NCBI GenBank assembly: GCA_013398275.1
Contig: VZSE01008349.1
Span: forward strand, 649,857-713,856
DNA: 64,000 nucleotides
Reading direction: 5' to 3'
Source of the DNA: Promerops cafer
Lineage: Eukaryota > Chordata > Aves > Passeriformes > Nectariniidae
Shown here: in pieces, positions 1-12,337 of the stretch
Position numbering within the stretch: the stretch's first letter is position 1
Layout of the letters: the number at the start of each line of letters is the position of its first letter
Notes under the pieces: model-generated
What the model was told of the DNA's origin: nothing
Seen by the model: the letters and a program-made list of their open reading frames with translations, nothing else
The model's database searches: none
Translations under genes and position numbers: made by a program

Positions 1-3000
1 GCCTTAAGAGGTTTCACATATCCCACAAGAGAGTAAAGTGATTCTAATTTAATTGCTGCTGCTCAGATAGGTAGCTCAAGACATCCAGTACTGAAGGCTT
101 ATCTCTGACCTTTATGTTGACCACAGTGATTAAGTTGGAAAGCCTTTAAATTTTAAAATGGAGAAGAGATACGGAATGTGAATCACAGAGAAAGAAAAAA
201 TATAGAGCTGCATAATTTGTGGGTCACCAGCACTGTGTAGCTAAATATTTAAGTAAAGTCAGTTTGAGAAAGTGGTGGGGTTTTTTTAATTTCCATTTTC
301 TCCTTTTACATTTCAATGCATTAATGGTATTATTTTCTATCTAGTTATTTCATGCAAATTTCTAAACCCCAGAAGAATCCTGTAGCTATTTGCTGAGGTT
401 ATTTAATGAACCAGCAATGCATAAGTAGTATGTGGGTTGAATCAACAACACTCATCTTAAGCATGATATGAATTACGATGACTTCAGGCTCAGGTTTAAA
501 ACTGGTAAAGGACACTCAGAGTAAAGTAACAGTGATTAGGAGCCATAGGTATATTTAGAATTGTAAACCACCCAAAGAACACAGAAATATAATCAGTTGC
601 TATAGACAATTACTACTAAGTTTTTGCTGACTAAATCATTGGGAATCATTTGAGACCATGAAAATGTGATTCAGACAACTGTGGGCCAGTTTGGAACATT
701 TAGGGAATCTGAAATACGTTTTACAAAACAAGCCCTAAAATTAAATACAGAAGTGTATATAACCTTTTCTTCTAGTCTGTAGATTTCTTTTCCTTCATGA
801 AAGAAAAACCTGAATGCCTGACAGATACATGTAAGGCATCTATCACAGTAAATTAATTCCTCAAATCATATTATCCTCAAGTATTATACTTCTTTCATAA
901 GTCTGGGGGTTTTTTTATTTGCCTGTTTTCACTGTATTGCGTTATTAGAGTGGTTAGATTGGTTAAAAGAAGACTTTCTTTACTTGAAGGGCAGTCATTG
1001 TCTTTCACCCTTCTTGTTCTGCTGTTCTTCTTATTGTTTTGCATATTTTTGACCACTCTGTTGTATTGTTCATACAGTTTTTCTGTCTGCTTCACATAGA
1101 TGACATTCTGTATTCACTCACTGTATTTTGTTTTATCAGTAGGAATGAGATATTTTGACAAGGTCACCATGTATGACATGTCAGAAAGCTGCATTTTCTT
1201 TCAGTCTGGGATGATGTCATCTCACTGATTTTCCCTATTCTTATGGTAGAGAGGTTTCTCTTGATATTTCTTGATTATTTGTTATTTAATAGCACCTGAC
1301 CTATCCTAATGTGATGATTTAGACATAACAAAACAATGCCAACCATGTGTAGACCATTATATCTGTGGTATTTGGGAAGGATTGTCCTTCTTCCTATAGA
1401 AGCTGTATTTCAGTCCTAAATGACACTCATTAGGGGGTCCCTTCCAAATCAAACTGATCCTATTATATCTGGGATATAAAGCTGATATATGTCGTCTTTG
1501 CTATGGAAAGTCAGGTGATCTTTTGGACAGTCTGAAAGACCCCTGAACTGTTTTAATATGAGAAGGAAGACCTTGAATTTAGCTTCATCTTTAGAAAAGT
1601 AGCAGGAAAATACAAAATACTTCCCCAGTGATTGTATTGCCATTTTAGCAGATACTAATACCAGACTTTATATGAGGGGAAAATTGTTTTTCTTAAAATA
1701 AAATACACACGATAAATAAATTTCACTCACACTGTCTCACATTTGGAAACACTGGAATGAGTGTGTGTCTAATGAGGCTGTTCAGCAGTCAGGCATCCTT
1801 TATGCTTGCATGCAGATAAGAGGTCCAGGATCTGCTCCAATGGCATGGAGAGCATGGGATGACAGATGTCAAGTCTTCCTCACATCTCCTGTGCTCTTTA
1901 CACGTTGGCCACACTTTCCAGGTTTTGGATATACCTTTTTTTACCTTTATGGACCTGCCAACAGCCTCTCTGTCCTTCCCAAGCTCTTTGAGTCATCACT
2001 CTTCACAGTTTTTGTCTGCAAGGTTATCTTGTGAAGCTACATGTTTGCCTGTGGTCTTGGTGACCTGATAACCCATGTGCCATTAGAATAGGCCAGTCTA
2101 AGATGCCTTTTCCTCCTGCAACTTTCCTTCATGTGCTCCAGTGTAAAAATACTCCATTCTTCATTCACCCTTTCTATTGCAATTCTCTACAAAGGTAGAG
2201 GATAATGACAGTAGTTTCCTTTTGAAATTAACGTAATTGGGAAACACTCCCACTTAAGAAACAAGCCCTGATTTCTTCTCGTGTTTTAATGACACTACAA
2301 GGACTTTGCTTTTGAGTACTTATTCAATATTATAACCCAAATTCAAATATTTGACTGAGGTATTAATTGAAATAGAGATCTTTGTATGTAAATTGGGGCT
2401 AACTTTAGGAAATTTCATGGTGTTATGGAGCAGATTAATCTAACCCCTGTAGACCCAGCTTTGTTCAGCTGTAGCTGCTGCTATGTAAACACTTCATATG
2501 AGCAGTGATTGTAAGATTATTAACTACAGACAAAAGCAATTATTTTAGGGTCACTTATCCTAATCAATAGCTATTGCATTGTTCAAACTCATCTCCTCCT
2601 AATGTAAATGGACTGAGACAAAATCCCATCGACATGCCTAGGCTTACCTCTCTAAAAGTACATGCTTCAGGGCAGGGGTAAACTGTTCAGAATGCAGAGA
2701 CCTCAACTGCCAGCCCTCTAAAGAGAGTGAGGGAAAAAATGCTTATGGATTGTTTTATACGCTGTCACCATCAGTCTTTAAATTCCAGGGAGACGGAGGA
2801 TTTAGACATATAGAAACAAAGTACATTACTGTAAAACGTTGTGCCACACCCTATGATTCATTATATGACATCGTATTTACATAAAAGTGTAACAAAACAG
2901 TTACTGAAGAAAGTTCTTGAGCAAAATAAGGCCTCATCACCCTAAATAATTGCCTTTACTTGCTCTTTTTTTTTCACAATGATTAATTTTAAAGAGTGTA

Positions 3001-3997
3001 TCTACTTAAACAGAAAATGTACCAAATGATGAAAACATATTGTTCAATTTTATACAAATACAATTTGTTTCAGGTTTTTTTTTTCACTCAGGTTTGTCAC
3101 TGAAACAGACTTTTAATGGAAATATTAAAAAGAAAAATGTAAATATAATTGCTTCCACTATGAGAGCTTCCAAGTGTTGAAAAAGTTTTGTCTCCACAGA
3201 GCAAGTCTTTTGTCTTCACGCTTAGAAAAACCCTTAGTGTGATTTCAAATTAGGTCAAAAAGTGTTTGTTTGAGTGCAATGTTGTCTTCTTATATTTGAT
3301 ATTATGTTGGATTTTTTGTATGAAAGCCCTGTTTGCTTCTTAAAAGGTTCAAATTCTCAAGACTGCTTTTTAAACCTCAGCAATATCAATACTGTGAAAG
3401 CAAGTGTTTATTGTGTTGTTTTTTTGCTGTTCAAAGTACATCATGTTCTATTGATTTAGATTAAGATGAAAGAAAGCTGAATCTAAAATTGTGTCTTAGA
3501 CTGTGAAAGACTGATGTTCATGGTACTGAAGAATAACCTACTGTATTCAAATGTGCAGATGAAAGGCAAAAAATTTATCTTAGGTAACTTCATTAAGATC
3601 AACAAATTCACAGTCTTTATGACTGCATGAATATAGACTTCTCGTCTGCTGGCATAATTTCTGGCAGCTAACATTATCTTTGCAAATCTAGAACACGTTG
3701 CAGTGTTATACTGTTGATAGCAGTGTTCTCAACATATTGAGATGGTGGAGTCTTTCCATTTTGTGGGCATTGGAAGACAGATTCTTTGGAGTCTCATGAA
3801 GCTGCAGAATAAGGATAGTAGTATGGTTTTAGGGCCTCTTAACAGAGTTTTACCCTTTTTCAAGAAGGTTAAGAAAATTTACAATATTATGTATTTCTCA
3901 GCGACGGCATCATACGACAGCCTAAACCCATCACAATCAAATTCTCTTCCTGGCTCTCTTGTGCAATTTTACTAATCTGTTGTTTCTTTTTCCACAG
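1..3997 (+). other. 3' part of an NBEA intron
   Basis: This is AT-rich intronic sequence ending in the pyrimidine tract and CACAG acceptor of the first exon. I see no exon in phase with the following coding sequence. The open frames here are under 90 residues and show no recognisable motif. A possible CR1 tail remnant lies near 1430. A somewhat GC-richer patch at about 1750-2120 has no identity I can assign. Confidence 0.8.
1428..1478 (+). mobile_element. Possible CR1 3' tail remnant
   Basis: The string GGGGTCCCTTCCAAATCAAA followed by a degenerate GATCCTATTATAT resembles the end of a CR1 element (GAGGTCCCTTCCAACC, then ATTCTATG repeats). It is short and eroded, so chance similarity is possible. 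Confidence 0.35.
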
Positions 3998-4152
3998 GAG
4001 TGTGGTTGTACCAGTGAAGAAACCCCCTCCAGGCAGTCTGGCTGTTACCACCGTTGGAGCTGCCACAGCTGGGAGCGGACTGCCACCGGGTAGTACACCT
4101 AATATATTTGCTGCAACAGGAGCTACACCAAAAAGTATGATTAATACAACAG
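3998..4152 (+). CDS. NBEA: NBEA internal coding exon 1 of 7 in the window (Pro/Thr/Gly/Ala-rich linker)
   Basis: This 155 bp exon follows a pyrimidine tract ending in CACAG and stops before the donor GTATTG. The first base completes a codon begun in an unseen upstream exon. Then come 51 full codons and one base of a glycine codon finished by the next exon. The peptide starts SVVVPVKKPPPGSLAV, continues through a Thr/Gly/Ala/Pro-rich stretch and ends in ATPKSMINTT; I recognise this as neurobeachin. NBEA is a roughly 2,900-residue scaffold that anchors PKA and acts in membrane-protein trafficking at the Golgi and synapse in neurons. This part has no catalytic motif and looks like a disordered linker before the helical region. 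Read-through into the intron stays open only to 4259. The acceptor CAGGAG is a tandem NAGNAG site. The paralogue LRBA is the main alternative, but the linker text fits NBEA better. Confidence 0.95.
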
Positions 4153-7100
4153 GTATTGTCCTTATATATTCTTGTGGACCTCATTTTGTCTTTGTTTTTT
4201 GTTTTGTTACCTTTAGTGGTGTTTTGTTTTTTATTCATCTTCGTCTGGCTTTTTTGTAGTTCCAAAATAAAACCTTGAAAGTTTAAACCTTGGCCTTTAT
4301 TAGAGACAGTATTTTCTCTTGGTCTGCGTTTATCATCTTTGATAGTGCACAATGGACTTACACAGCCTTAAATAAGTCAATAAATAGCCTCAATATTGTT
4401 TTATAAGTGTTGTTTAGAATTGAAATGAGCTAACTTTTCTAGTGCTCTGCAGCGGAGGATGTTTATGTGACACATACCAATTAATCCCTCCTTATGTATA
4501 AAAGAAAGTAGAGAGAAGTAGCTACTTAATAAACATATTGTAGAGGGTGAATATTTTGGAAAATTACTATTTGTCAGTGAAAATTATGCTCTTTTTGGAA
4601 GCTTTTTTTAGTAAGAAACTACTTAATTTAACTGAATTCGTGCCTTATCAGTAGATGTTTCTTTGATCTATCGAAGAAGGACTAGACCTTCTTTTTAAAT
4701 TATTTTTAATAGTAGTAATGGGATTCTCTATCATGAAGGACCCTGTTGACATTGGAGACTGGTTTCCATTGAGAAATGAATCCTTACTGAGAGCTACTTA
4801 TATTTAACTTAAACTCCTTTGAAATATCTGGCTACAGTCTTTTTTCTTTCTTAAAAAAAGCAAAAGCACTTGAGAGAAGAGCTCTCTTCAAGGATATCAC
4901 AACTTCAGTCAAGGGTTGAGAAGGTGAAAATCTCTCTGGGGTTGCAGCAAATAGAGGGGGATGCTTTTGGCATCCTTCTAGTTTATGGAATAATATGAGC
5001 TCATTTTCTTTTCTTTCCTTTTGCAGATTACCTTTAATACCTGGTAATAGAACTTTGATTTTTCTAAGGATAAAAAATATTTGAACTTAAAATCTAATTT
5101 TCCTGAGGCAGATGGGAGGAATGAACACTCTGAATAATGTTATTGCTTCTCTCAACAGTTCCATTTGTGTAGACACTTCTGTTAATCTTGAATGGATTTC
5201 CTTTTAGGTATTCTTATGTCGTGCAAAAAATATCCTGCACTGGGAACCTTGTTTTCCAAATTATACTGAATAGTAGTAAGCTGTTCAGTCTTCTTACTGA
5301 TTAAATATCTGAACTAGTTTGTCTGGAATGTAGTAGCTCTTATTTGTAAGTAATTGCATTTTAAAATCAGTCATTTCCCCAATACTGTTCTTAGTAGAGG
5401 GCAGTATTGCAAAAGCCATGGTACATTCACTGTGGATTAAAGGCTCCTTTTTTGACAGATCTTACAGTTTCTTTTTCTTTTTTTTATGAAATTGTTTTTG
5501 ATTCTAATCTAGGGATTAGCTTGATTAAATGAAAAGTACTGATTGAATGGAATTCCAGCAAGTATGAGGCTTAATTAGAACTACATATGTACTGAATTCT
5601 ATATTAAAGCATTATATGAAGATTTGAATTTTTGAAGATTTAAGTTTTATATTAACATTTTAGAAATGCTAAACATATTAGAGACAGTTAAAAAAAAGTT
5701 GTGTTCCACTGAAAATATTTAAATAAATATTAGATTAAAATGCTCACTTTGTTAATTAAGCTACACCTATGATAGTCAAAACAGTGACTCATGTATGTCA
5801 GTTTTTGAGACATTTAGAATATCTAAAAACTTTCTGGTCTCTATACTTTTAATCTATGAAATATCTATGTTATTATTTATTTTAAAGTAGTGTATAGAAT
5901 TTAATTGAACAGCACCTTTTTTCTTTTTTGCTATGATAAAAAGGAGACAGAATGCAATTTTTTAGAAACACTAGATGTCCCCCCAAACCTATTTACAGTT
6001 GTTTTTACAGTATGTCACAGATACTCTAGAAATACAGTTATATCTATGGGATGGGTAGCACAATCTATAAGGTATATTCTGTGCTGGAATTATGTGAAAG
6101 GTGTTTTTTTTTCAGTTATTCATGGGTTACAGTCGGTGTTTACGTTCTGTCTGCCATTGCTGTCACAGTCAATGTCATGTCATGACTTAATGAGATGTAT
6201 GTTAGTGAAGTCCTTTACAGCTGTGAATGCATCTTTGGGGAAATAGGTTTTCTTCATCTTTTTATGTAAGCAACTGGCTTTATAGTTTCTTAGACTGGAT
6301 TTCTGTAATTCATATCCTGATTCTTACTTTTATATTAATCCAATAGTTCTATGTCTGTTTGATCTTCTGGAAGCCTAGCTGGTTGAACAACTTAGCAACT
6401 GCATTTTTAAACAACCTTAATGAAGAAAATTTCATTTTGGAAGGAAAAGGGAATAAACAACAAAAATATGTATTCCCTATGTATATATGAATAAAAGTAA
6501 TTGAAAATACACAAATGCACACACAGAGACATATATATATATATGTGAAGGCTTAATCTTTCTTAAGATATCCTATTCTCAGTGAACTTGCTATGTATGA
6601 TTCCTAGGTTGGGAGTCATAGCTTACTTTATATTTTTGTGTTTCTCAGTGTGTTTGGGTACATTTCTAATTTGTACTTAATCCAAGTCAGAGCACACACT
6701 GTAATCCACAATCCATCTCCCAATCCCACTATTCAAAAAACTGCCTAAATCAGTTCCTAATCTAAATCCTGTACTTCACCAGCTACTTTAGTGTCAGCAA
6801 ATCCAGTAAATCCTGCTTGCATTTTGATAGTGTTTTGAATTTAAATGTTCTTAAATGATCTAGTCAAAATTCCATTTTTTACCTTCTTTTATCAGTAAAA
6901 AATATCTAAAGACAAATTAAAAAAAAAATCATTCCTGCTGCGAGGGTATTTTTCACACTTACCAGCATTTAACCTCTACTTCACTGCTGGCTGGCTGCTT
7001 AAACAGTTAAGCTTTGTAGATCTCTGCAGGAAACTGAAAAATAATATATACCTGTGTAATGCAAAGGACAGTGATGTATTAATTGCTAAAACTGACCAGA

Positions 7101-8117
7101 AACAAAGAGTTAACAATTATCATTTTTGAAAATGGCCAGAATAATGTCATTGATCTCTAAACCAGGGATCTTCACCCTTCATTGCTAACTAGGATAAATC
7201 TTGTTGCCTGCCAGCAGCATTGCAGTCCCTCAGGCTTTGAACTCCAAGTACAAGACTGTTTGTAGCTACCTCTCTTGCAGTGGTGTTTTGCAGAAGGACT
7301 CTGCAGAACAGGGACAGCATTAATCACAGCACTCTCACTGTTCATGGCCTCTCTGAGCCTTTGCTGGTTTGCTTCAGAGAGGCTGAGCTCACAGCACTGT
7401 TTCAGCAAACATGATAGATTGGCATTTAGAGTCTAAGTTTAGCCCTTAGCTCTGACCCAGATCACTTAAAGTATAAATGTATGCTCTGTGTGCATCTTTT
7501 TTTTCTGGGCAGCTGTTCACAACCCATTGAAATGATACCCCCTCTGTCCTCCGTACTTTTAAGATCTTACAATTCTCCTTGACTCAAGGAAGGAAACAGA
7601 AAAATTGTAATTAGTCTAAATACCCCTTAGACACCAATTTCCCCCATTACTTCCTGATGTGATGTATATTTTCTATCTTCCCTGTCATTTTTTAAATTCT
7701 ATTTTAGTTTCTGCCTGTAGTTGCAAATGGGTAGGCAAGCATGCATATACAAATATATTTTAAGAAATATTTAAAATTTTATTCTCCACTCAAGCTCATC
7801 TTTAGTACACCTTTATTTTGGAAAGATTTTGCTTTACAGTATGATGTAAAATGGTTTTCAACTTTAGAATATAATTTGGGAATAGTGGAAATGAGGTAAG
7901 GATTTATTTTGCCTGATTTTCAATAGATTTCAAACTTATTATTTTTATACCAGCAACGTTAAGGTATTAATTTTTTGATAACCATATGGAAAGGTTTTCA
8001 CTATTTTAGAATAAATAATATTATTTCCATACTTAGAAGTAGATTAATAATACAAGGACTATTTTAAAAGTTTTGTTTCTTAAGACTGAATTAAGGTTTG
8101 TGTTTTTTGGGGGACAG
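4153..8117 (+). other. NBEA intron between exons 1 and 2 (3965 bp)
   Basis: The intron runs from GTATTG to GGGACAG. It is AT-rich with a short (AT)n tract at 6531-6544 and several T or A runs. The longest open frame (5905-6246) has no recognisable domain and no conserved-looking composition. No mobile element is recognisable by eye. Confidence 0.85.
6531..6544. repeat. (AT)7 microsatellite
   Basis: Seven uninterrupted AT units follow a short CA/GA-rich stretch. It is a small simple repeat in the intron. Confidence 0.9.
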
Positions 8118-8244
8118 GTGCAGTAGACTCAGGATCTTCTTCTTCCTCTTCGTCATCCAGCTTTGTGAATGGTGCTACCAGCAAAAATCTGCCAGCTGTC
8201 CAAACTGTTGCTCCAATGCCAGAGGATTCAGCTGAAAACATGAG
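8118..8244 (+). CDS. NBEA: NBEA internal coding exon 2 of 7 (polyserine linker)
   Basis: This 127 bp exon lies between the acceptor GGGACAG and the donor GTACAC. Its first two bases join the G from the previous exon to make glycine, followed by AVDSG, a run of nine serines, and FVNGATSKNLPAVQTV. It ends with MPEDSAENM and two bases (AG) of a serine codon. The serine run uses mixed codons (TCT, TCC, TCG, TCA, AGC), so it is not a pure microsatellite. Low-complexity composition and the acidic stretch suggest a flexible linker continuing from the preceding exon. Phase matches on both sides (1 in, 2 out). I recognise the peptide as neurobeachin; no domain or catalytic motif is visible here. Confidence 0.96.
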
Positions 8245-8906
8245 GTACACAGGTTCTATCTTTTAATATTAATTATAATTTCTCTTCCCAAATTATTATA
8301 AAAAAATAACTCATTTAACCTGCATTACTGCACATTATATTATATATGTGCTACAGTGTACATACTTTTTGGGTACCAAAGATGTGTGTACTAAAATAAC
8401 ACTTCACTGAAAAGTCTGAGTTTTTCGACTAAAGGGTCTAACTTGTTCAAACTCTGCCAGACACTAAAACTTCATTAAAGTAATTTTTCAGCTGGCTGGT
8501 TTATTTTCTTTATTCAATAATGATAGTACATATTTGAAAGTAAGCAGTTTGGTAAAGGAGTGCTAGGAAGTAGAAGGAGACACTCAACCTCTCTTAAGCA
8601 AATGAAGGCCTCCGTTGAACTGGAGAAGACAAAACCAGGCCTGTATTTGAAAATGATAATAAAAATTTTACTTGTTCTGGAGTACTCTGCAAATACTGTA
8701 GAATTTATGAGGCTGACATGCTGCTGACTCTGACATGACATTTCCACTTACTTAAAGCCATTTAAAAACTGTAAAGTTTAATCAAATTATGATCATCCTC
8801 TTTTCTAAAGAAGCTTACAGAAACTTTTAAAAACAGGTGTGATTTGACATCATTTAACTTCTATTGTGAAGTGTTCTTACAATCATGGTCTTTGTTTTTT
8901 TCACAG
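8245..8906 (+). other. NBEA intron between exons 2 and 3 (662 bp)
   Basis: This short intron has donor GTACAC and acceptor TTTTTTTCACAG. Nothing beyond normal AT-rich intron sequence is visible; the pair of exons around it is the most compact part of the window. Confidence 0.85.
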
Positions 8907-9034
8907 TATCACTGCAAAGCTTGAAAGGGCTTTAGAAAAGGTGGCCCCTCTCCTGCGAGAAATTTTTGTTGATTTTGCCCCTTTCCTATCTCGAACATTA
9001 TTGGGTAGCCATGGACAAGAGCTGTTGATTGAAG
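8907..9034 (+). CDS. NBEA: NBEA internal coding exon 3 of 7 (start of helical region)
   Basis: This 128 bp exon follows a T-rich tract ending in TCACAG and precedes the donor GTACTG. AG from the previous exon plus T makes serine, followed by ITAKLERALEKVAPLLREIF, a VDFAPFLSRTLLGSHG segment, and QELLIE plus the first base of glycine. The alternating hydrophobic and charged residues indicate amphipathic helices. From memory, this region is shared by NBEA and LRBA and is catalogued as DUF1088, upstream of the PH-BEACH module. The linker exons before it and this helical exon are separated by only a 662 bp intron, the shortest in the window. The reading frame is unbroken; retention of the following intron would terminate at 9051. 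Confidence 0.97.
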
Positions 9035-9596
9035 GTACTGCTCTCTTATGAGATTATATTATTTTCACTATTATTCATTTGATATGATTTTTTTTTTATT
9101 TTCACTAAACTTCATACAACTATTTTTGATAAATAACTTAATAAGTTGTTAATAAATTGTGATTTCAGTTCTTTGCATTTAATTTCATTTAAAGAATTTA
9201 AAAGTGATAGCTTTTGTACCCTTTTTTTCCCCTGAGGTACTGTGTAATGATAAATCCTGTCACAAAATACTCTCTATAGTTTGCCTTTCTCTCCTCAGAA
9301 TAACTCAGTGCTTCAGCTTGGCTTTGAGAAAGTAGTGAAAATACAATTAAAAAGTGTAAACTACTCCCACAGAAGACTGTAAAAAGAAGACCATGCTCCA
9401 ACATTATTGATGCCCTTATCTGTATTTGGTAGGGCTGTTTTTTCCTCAGGCAAGTCAGTTGGATTCACACAGGCACATAAAGAGCTGTCCCTAGAGGGGG
9501 AATAAAACTGATAAATTTTAAAGAAAAGTATCCTTGACCACTTCCATTTTTATGGGATTTGTGTGCTGTCTTTACTTCTTCTCAGTTAGGAAATTT

Positions 9597-9724
9597 GCCT
9601 CATAAATGAGGCAGGAAGTAATGCAGAAGTTACACAGAGCATGCAAATATGGCAAGCTCATGAAGAAAGTAATGAATCAGTACTAATGCAGCTAAAATAG
9701 TGAAGGAGGAATTTGCATTTGCAT
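9597..9724. promoter_or_regulatory. Candidate intronic element: octamer (POU) motif cluster
   Basis: A perfect dyad GCCTCAT-AA-ATGAGGC lies at 9597-9612. An octamer ATGCAAAT is at 9641-9648, and two overlapping copies of its reverse lie in ATTTGCATTTGCAT at 9711-9724. Three octamers in 84 bp is denser than expected even in AT-rich DNA. The function is inferred from motif type only. Confidence 0.3.
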
Positions 9725-11211
9725 GACTGCTCCCAGGTCATGTATTCAGAGGAATATATTCAGCCAAGTAAACTTTTTCCTCCTAGGATTGTTCTGACAC
9801 ACAGTGTTGCTGTTCATTGAGAGGAAAAAGTCTCATTCTGACAAGGCTTGTAGTATGTAAAATCTACACAGAAAAAATACAGCTTTGTGTTCAAATTCCA
9901 AACCCCCTTCTATTATACATGTGTTTTACCTAAATATAAGTGTACAGTTTTTCTTGTTACTAGAAATATTTACATCTTGTAACTGGAATTATCTAGAACC
10001 TTTTCTTCTTTCATCTTCTTATTGTTCAATAATATTATTGTTTAATAATAACAAGGAATGGTATACTAGCCTAGTAATACTCAGAAGCTTAAGATATTTT
10101 TATTGTTAATTTCATAGCTTGAGAGTAAATTGCACTTCTCACTTAATGAAACCTAAATTAATGATCTGAGATTCACATTGAGATGACTGTAAGATAATTT
10201 ATGGGTTACATTCTTAACTCTATTCTTTCAGTGAAGTTGGTTGCAAAATTTTTAGCAGTGTTATCCTTTTCCATTTGGCAATTGATTAATTGCACTATAG
10301 GTTTTATAAAATATGAATAAAATTGTCTTGGTTTTACCTGAGTTCTTTTACTGATTAAAAAAAATTCTTCATCGATGTCATTTTGATTTTGGCTTTTTGT
10401 TAGATCCATGGAATGAATAAGGCTATAACAGTTCCCAGGATATGACAAAGACTGAAATGCTATAGGTCACAGAAATCTCACAACTATACAGCAGTATTTA
10501 ATCTCACTGCTTATCCATAGAGAAACATGTTTTGTGGGATTGTTTCTGGCTTGTAGCATGTTTCTGATAACCGCTGGAGTGTCATTTCATATTTTGCCCC
10601 TATTTTGGCCCCATCTATGACTTAGGCACCCAATTCAGAATCAGAAAATATTGTTCACAAACCAAACACTGAGTTCCAAAACAAGTAATGTCCTTTCAAT
10701 CATTTTCCTTTAATGTTATGTCTAACCTTCTATTCAAACACTCTCCCATTCCTGATTTCTAAAAAGTAGTCCTTTCTTCCCAAGATATTGAAATAGAAAC
10801 CTTGAAAAAAAAAAATCCAAGAACACCATAGATTTTTACACTGTGGGACTTCAATTTTTCTTTGCCACCTCTAAAATACTTGGGCTTTTTTTCTTCTTAA
10901 CAGAGGATTCAGAGTTGCTTTTATAGTTACTGTGTACTTCTGATCTTTTCTTTCTTCATTGCCTCTATGAGACCCTTTTTCTTAACTAAACTGAATTCTT
11001 GCCTAGTAAGTTGCCTTTGAAAGGGAATTCTAAATTCTCTGATACCTGATTTACTTTGAGAAATTTCCTGTCATTCCTTAAGGAAAACCAGTGGTAGTCT
11101 TGAAGTATTTTAAAGTGCTCTCCAGGTAATGACTCAAAAAAAGAGGGATTTAGTGGTGTTATTCAGGATCTGAGAGTGCACAGAATTCCTGTGAGGTTTT
11201 GATAATTGAAA

Positions 11212-11231
11212 TTTTTTTTTTTTTTTTTTTT
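11212..11231. repeat. T20 homopolymer
   Basis: This is an uninterrupted run of 20 T. No retroelement body adjoins it that would make it a reverse-strand poly-A tail. Confidence 0.9.
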
Positions 11232-12319
11232 ACTGGCAAGCAGTAATTAACTTGACACTTTTTATGCAATGGTTTAATTTGTTTCTTTATATGTAAAGGT
11301 TTTAGTTATAAGAATCAAAAAGAGCAAATAAACTTTCTTTAATTAAGTCTTAAGGCACTTGTCTGTTTTTCAAATTGATCACCATAAAAATATCTGTTGC
11401 ATTCTATGAAGCATGTACTTTCAAGCTTGACATAATAATATCTTTCCTTCTTTGCTGTTTTTCAAAACCTCCTTATGGTATGAAGTTTTTCCCCTATCAC
11501 ATTTTGCTAAAATCGGAATACTGTCAGACATCCTTGATGCCATGTGCTTTTTCCTGAGGCTCTTTCCAGTGCTCTTGTGTGTGTGTAAGAAATGCTAAAT
11601 CTTTTTCAGATTTGGTAAGAATGTACACAGTCTTGTAGCTGACTGCATACTGAAGAGCACAAAATAAAAGGAAGAAGAAAAAAAATAATTTAAAATCTTC
11701 TAAAACAGGTTAATCATTCAAATTTTCCAGAATATCTAATGCTTTATAATAGCTGTCGTCAACATATATTTGGAAATGTGTATACAACTTAGTTATGACT
11801 TCACCTTTTTGTAGTAGTTCAGCTGCCTCAAGCCTTCGGTGAAAATTCTTGAAGTCATATCCTTTTACATCACTTTATCATCATTCTGTCCCATGGGAGA
11901 CTGGCTGATCTATTGTTTGAGTAAATTATGCTTAATGTCTTAGTGCCTTCTTAGCTTTTGATTGGAGTTGAAATGAACAGGCTGCAAAGACCTTGTCAGT
12001 CTAGACCAAAAACTTAGGCCACTAATACTTGAAATTGTTAATTTTTCTTCTTTTGGTAAATTCCCAAATGTGACTGGTAACAGAGGAACTGTATCAGGTA
12101 GTAATCTGATATTGCAGAATATATTTTTATTGGTAAAATTCCTTATCTATTTACTCTACTAAAATTACTAATTACTGAAATAGTCACTTGCTGCATTTTC
12201 TAAAACCAATTATTTCTTCAAAGGTATCTTACACTCAACTGAATTTCAAATGTTTCATCAACTTCTCAGAATATTTTATAAGTAGAAAATATTGTCAGTG
12301 ATGGGTTAAAAGGGACCTT

Positions 12320-12337
12320 TTTGCATTTGAATGCAAA
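12320..12337. promoter_or_regulatory. Octamer-like dyad
   Basis: TTTGCATT and AATGCAAA are arranged as a perfect inverted repeat with a 2-bp spacer. This resembles a paired POU-factor site. It may equally be chance in AT-rich sequence. Confidence 0.2.

Noticed and set aside
3742..3975. A 77-codon open frame directly before exon 1, considered as an upstream NBEA exon.
   Set aside because: The translation has no resemblance to NBEA and no acceptor/donor pair with matching phase. The region is the intron end.
3972..4352. The longest antisense open frame (126 codons).
   Set aside because: It overlaps exon 1 on the opposite strand and its content is the complement of the coding exon plus T/G-rich intron. 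It is a shadow frame.
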